Positions 60,596-64,000 of a stretch of DNA of 64,000 nt are shown one piece after another (position 1 is the stretch's first letter; the number at the start of each line of letters is the position of its first letter). Source of the stretch: Aulosira sp. FACHB-615 (GTDB lineage: Bacteria > Cyanobacteriota > Cyanobacteriia > Cyanobacteriales > Nostocaceae); NCBI RefSeq assembly GCF_014698045.1, contig NZ_JACJSE010000017.1, forward strand, positions 1-64,000, given 5' to 3'. A model generated the notes under the pieces. That model saw only the letters and a program-made list of their open reading frames with translations. It had not been told where the DNA came from and did not search any database. The translations under genes were made by a program, and so were the position numbers.

Positions 60596-63500
60596 ATGCC
60601 CTATCCTCACCCTGACTCAGAACAAGCGTTAGAAAACTCCACAATTCAACTATTCTCCGAAATAGGCTGGAATACTGCCAATTGCTACGATGAAGAACTA
60701 GGCACAAATGGCACATTAGGCAGACTAACCAGGGATGAGGTAGTGTTACTTCCCAAACTGCGTACAGCCTTAACCAGACTTAACCCAGACTTACCAGATG
60801 AAGCCTTAGAACTCGCTACAGAAGAACTTACCCGCAGTCGTAACACCTTAAGTTTAGAAAACGCTAACCGAGAAATTCACCAAATACTAAAAACAGGCAT
60901 CAAGGTACACTTCAAAGATGCCAATGATGAGGAACAGGTAGAAACAGTCAAGGTTATTGACTGGGAACATCCGACCAATAATGATTTTTTCCTAGCTTCT
61001 CAGTTCTGGGTGACAGGAGAAATCTATACTAGACGTGCTGACTTGATAGGCTTTATTAATGGTTTACCCTTAGTATTTATTGAACTTAAAGCCCATCACA
61101 AACGCTTAGAACTAGCCTATAAAAACAATCTCCAAGACTACAAACAAACAATTCCTCAGCTTTTCTGGTATAACGCCTTTATCATACTTTCTAATGGCAG
61201 TAAAAGCCGTATAGGTAGCCTAACAGCATCCTGGGAACACTACAGCGAATGGAAGAAAATCAACAGTGAAGGGGAACAAGGCATAATTTCCCTAGACACA
61301 ATAATTAGGGGAACTTGTGAAAAGTCAAAACTGTTAGACCTGTTAGAAAATTTTATCTTCTTCTACACTGCAAAAGGTTCATTAGTCAAAGTAGTTGCTA
61401 AAAATCATCAATTTCTAGGCGTTAACAGTGCTATTGAGGGAGTTCAGCATATTCAAGACAACCAAGGTAAATTAGGTGTATTTTGGCATACCCAAGGAAG
61501 CGGTAAAAGCTACTCAATGGTGTTCTTCTCGCAAAAAATACTCCGTAAATTAGCAGGAAATTGGACATTTTTAATCATCACCGATAGAGAAGACCTAGAC
61601 AACCAAATTTATAAAAACTTTGCCTACGCTGGTGTAGTCACAGAACCAGAAAATGAAGTTAGAGCCAAAAACGCTGAACATTTAAAGCAATTACTCAAAG
61701 AAGACCACCGCTATATATTTACCTTAATTCAAAAATTCCGCACCGAAAAAGGTGAAAGCTACCCTAAACTATCTGACCGTTCAGACATCATTGTAATTGC
61801 CGATGAAGCTCACCGTAGCCAATACGATACATTCGCCTTAAACATAAGAAATGCTCTACCAAATGCAGCATTTATTGGTTTTACAGGTACACCTTTGATG
61901 GCAGGAGAAGAAAGAACTAGAGAGGTATTTGGTGATTATGTTAGTATTTACAACTTCCGTCAATCGATAGAAGATGAGGCTACAGTACCTCTCTACTACG
62001 AAAATCGTATTCCTGAACTTCAGCTTACCAATGATGACCTTAATGAAGATATGCAGCGCATCATTGAAAATGCAATGCTGGATGAAGAACAGGAAAATAA
62101 TCTTGAGCGTCAATGCACTAGAGAATATCAAGTTATTGTTAGAGAAGACCGCCTAGAAACGATAGCGGCTGATATGGTGACACACTTCTTAGGTAGAGGC
62201 TACAAGAGTAAAGCAATGGTAGTCTCTATTGATAGATTTACTGCTGTCAAAATGTACAACAAAGTACAGAAATATTGGCAACAACATTTAACTAAACTTA
62301 AATCTGAACTTGCTACACCTAATCTGAGTGAATTTGAACAAAAGAAACTATCTAAACAAATTTGCTACATGGAAGAAACAGACATGGCGGTGATAGTTTC
62401 TCAATCACAGGGTGAAGTAGAAGCTTTCCAGAAGAAAGGTTTAGATATTACACCGCACCGTAAACGCATAGTAAGTGAATCACCTGGACTAGATGAGAAA
62501 TTCAAAGATGCAGATAACCCGCTAAGGATAGTCTTTGTTTGTGCAATGTGGATTACAGGTTTTGATGTACCTAGCTGTTCCACTATCTACTTAGATAAAC
62601 CTATGCGGAATCATACCCTAATGCAAACCATAGCAAGGGCTAACCGTGTATTCAAAGATAAAGTTAACGGCTTAATAGTTGACTATATAGGCGTATTCCG
62701 AGATTTAGAACAAGCCTTAGCAATATATGGTTCTGCATCTGGCGGTGGTATTCGTGAAGGGGAGACACCAGTTAAAGACAAATCCGCATTAGTAGAACAA
62801 CTGCGGGATACCATAAGTGAAGCTAAAACTTTCTGTACCGCTAAAGGTATAGCCTTTAGCACGTTAGAAAATATTCAAGATGCTTTTTTACGTACCAAAG
62901 TCTGGGATGAGGCTGTAGAGGCTATTTTAATTAATGATGATTCTAAACGTACTTATTTTTCTATCACCAGTCATGTAACCAAACTATATAAGGCGATTCT
63001 ACCTGATACGGCTGCTAATGAATTTTCTAACGTTCAAACCATTTTAGAGAGACTAGCAGAGAAAATCCGCTTAACACTTCCAGATACAGATGTTTCTGAC
63101 GTAATGGAAGAAGTAGGGGAACTTTTAGATGATTCTATTATTGCTGGTGAGTTTGTCATCTCCAGTAATCCAAAGCAATTAGTAAACCTCAGTCAACTAG
63201 ACTTTGAAGAACTACAAGCAAGATTTAACAGTGGTTATAAGCGTACTGAAGCAGAAAAGCTCAAAGGTACTATCAACCAAAAACTTCAGCAGATGGTTCA
63301 GTTAAATAGAACCCGCATCAACTATTTAGAGAAATTCCAAAGCATGATAGATGAGTATAATGCAGGTTCTCGAAATGTGGAATGGTTTTTTAGTCAGTTA
63401 ATTAACTTTGCTCAAGATTTAACGGTAGAAGATAAAAGAGCAATGTCAAATAATTTAACTGAAGAAGAATTAGCGATTTTTGACTTGCTGACTCAAGCAG

Positions 63501-63772
63501 AAATTAAGTTAAGTAAACAGGAACAGCAGGAAGTAAAACAAGTAGCTAGGGAACTACTAGAGACGTTAAAAAAAGAAAAGTTAGTTTTAGATTGGCGAAA
63601 ACGTCAGCAGACTAGAGCAGGTGTAGAGGTAACTATTAAAGATATTTTAGATAAACTTCCCGAAAGTTACTCAGCCGAAGTGTATGAGAAAAAATGTTTA
63701 GAAGTTTATCAGCATATTTATGAATCATACTCTGGTCAAGGTTTTACCATATATGAAACATTGAAGGATTAA
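60596..63772 (+). CDS. hsdR: Type I restriction endonuclease subunit
   Basis: 1058 residues. PD-(D/E)xK nuclease at about 140-170 (RRADLIGF with D149, then FIELKA with E163 and K165). The SF2 translocase has Walker A TQGSGKS (299-305), DEAH (403-406), motif III FTGTP and motif VI QTIARANR. The C-terminal about 250 residues are helical for docking to HsdM-HsdS. All catalytic parts are present, so the system looks active. Its own promoter is likely in the 216 bases shared with the antisense gene. Confidence 0.97.
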   Translation: MPYPHPDSEQALENSTIQLFSEIGWNTANCYDEELGTNGTLGRLTRDEVVLLPKLRTALTRLNPDLPDEALELATEELTRSRNTLSLENANREIHQILKTGIKVHFKDANDEEQVETVKVIDWEHPTNNDFFLASQFWVTGEIYTRRADLIGFINGLPLVFIELKAHHKRLELAYKNNLQDYKQTIPQLFWYNAFIILSNGSKSRIGSLTASWEHYSEWKKINSEGEQGIISLDTIIRGTCEKSKLLDLLENFIFFYTAKGSLVKVVAKNHQFLGVNSAIEGVQHIQDNQGKLGVFWHTQGSGKSYSMVFFSQKILRKLAGNWTFLIITDREDLDNQIYKNFAYAGVVTEPENEVRAKNAEHLKQLLKEDHRYIFTLIQKFRTEKGESYPKLSDRSDIIVIADEAHRSQYDTFALNIRNALPNAAFIGFTGTPLMAGEERTREVFGDYVSIYNFRQSIEDEATVPLYYENRIPELQLTNDDLNEDMQRIIENAMLDEEQENNLERQCTREYQVIVREDRLETIAADMVTHFLGRGYKSKAMVVSIDRFTAVKMYNKVQKYWQQHLTKLKSELATPNLSEFEQKKLSKQICYMEETDMAVIVSQSQGEVEAFQKKGLDITPHRKRIVSESPGLDEKFKDADNPLRIVFVCAMWITGFDVPSCSTIYLDKPMRNHTLMQTIARANRVFKDKVNGLIVDYIGVFRDLEQALAIYGSASGGGIREGETPVKDKSALVEQLRDTISEAKTFCTAKGIAFSTLENIQDAFLRTKVWDEAVEAILINDDSKRTYFSITSHVTKLYKAILPDTAANEFSNVQTILERLAEKIRLTLPDTDVSDVMEEVGELLDDSIIAGEFVISSNPKQLVNLSQLDFEELQARFNSGYKRTEAEKLKGTINQKLQQMVQLNRTRINYLEKFQSMIDEYNAGSRNVEWFFSQLINFAQDLTVEDKRAMSNNLTEEELAIFDLLTQAEIKLSKQEQQEVKQVARELLETLKKEKLVLDWRKRQQTRAGVEVTIKDILDKLPESYSAEVYEKKCLEVYQHIYESYSGQGFTIYETLKD

Positions 63773-63815
63773 TCTAAATTCTGATTAGACTTTTTAACTG
63801 AATTAATTTCAATCT

Positions 63816-63844
63816 AAAAAATTCAGTTTTATACTGAATTTTTT
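63816..63844 (+). terminator. Terminator after hsdR
   Basis: AAAAAATTCAG with CTGAATTTTTT (11 bp) around TTTTATA, 44 bases past the stop; readable on both strands. Confidence 0.8.
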
Positions 63845-63860
63845 GGATATACAATAAAAC

Positions 63861-64000
63861 TCACCTTGACAAAACTGGTGATTGTTCGTTGACGTTCGAT
63901 TCATCGTCAAGTAAACACAGTTGTAACAAGGATACTGATTCAGTATTAGCAACAGCTTTATTCACTTCAAATTGTTGTCTCTTTTCTGTCTTTTCCTCAT
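63861..64000 (-). CDS. C-terminal end of an unidentified gene running off the window
   Basis: An open minus-strand frame enters from the right edge and stops at 63863-63861. About 46 residues are visible (ending SNVNEQSPVLSR), polar and Glu/Gln/Asn-rich. Too short to name; the start lies outside the window. Confidence 0.4.
   Translation of the reverse strand, partial: EEKTEKRQQFEVNKAVANTESVSLLQLCLLDDESNVNEQSPVLSR

Overview
The window looks like chromosome of a filamentous, heterocyst-type cyanobacterium close to Nostoc/Anabaena. The evidence is dense GCGATCGC (HIP1-like) octamers, the light-independent chlorophyll genes chlL - DUF5331 gene - chlN, a tocopherol cyclase, a helical carotenoid protein with its C-terminal-domain partner, ycf35, an SLH-porin, and intergenic heptanucleotide repeats typical of Nostocales. 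All assignments were made by eye from the sequence; no database search was run.

Layout. 0-1.6 kb: an ADP-ribosyltransferase-like ORF (5' end possibly lost) overlapping an isoprenyl-synthase-like gene. 1.7-5.6 kb: an unknown helical protein, HtpX, a metallophosphoesterase, tRNA-Ser, a DUF1772 membrane protein. 5.6-6.7 kb: a deleted TnpB relic next to a truncated-looking ORF. 6.9-12 kb: a secreted EndoU-like nuclease, MoaD, a MalK/UgpC-type ATPase and an SLH/OprB porin. 12.5-24.4 kb: an ArnT-like membrane protein, a giant Ser/Thr kinase - ATPase - GAF - histidine kinase, and a stand-alone adenylation-carrier-reductase enzyme. 25-31 kb: an unknown coiled-coil protein with a duplicated ribosome-binding site and start, then the dark-operative protochlorophyllide reductase genes. 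31.7-36.1 kb: a formylglycine-generating enzyme, a Cys-type sulfatase and a BASS transporter. 36.3-38.9 kb: L,D-transpeptidase, KDPG aldolase, and a ferredoxin - ycf35 - DUF2997 operon. 39.5-45.5 kb: a MacB-type ATPase, two helical carotenoid proteins, the carotenoid-binding CTDH, QueG and a HAD phosphatase. 46.9-55.4 kb: tocopherol cyclase, tRNA-Arg, a Tat-type two-domain multicopper oxidase, an HhH lipoprotein, a ferritin-like protein and an ABC exporter. 55.4-64 kb: mobile-element debris, tRNA-Tyr, tRNA-Thr, then a type I restriction-modification locus (hsdM-hsdS, an unknown antisense gene, hsdR).

How the parts work together. chlL/chlN encode light-independent protochlorophyllide reduction. 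The carotenoid proteins and tocopherol cyclase point to photoprotection. FGE and sulfatase form an activation pair, both with signal peptides. The multicopper oxidase, lipoprotein and ferritin-like protein suggest a metal-oxidation and storage module. The hsd genes are the only recognisable defence locus and sit just past two tRNA genes, a common island position.

Most novel candidates: the antisense ORF inside the hsd locus; the ART-like plus isoprenyl-synthase pair; the exported FGE/sulfatase pair; the oxidase-lipoprotein-ferritin cluster; a stem-loop with possible pseudoknot upstream of chlL; and a MITE family with three copies, one carrying a nested insertion. No CRISPR array was seen.
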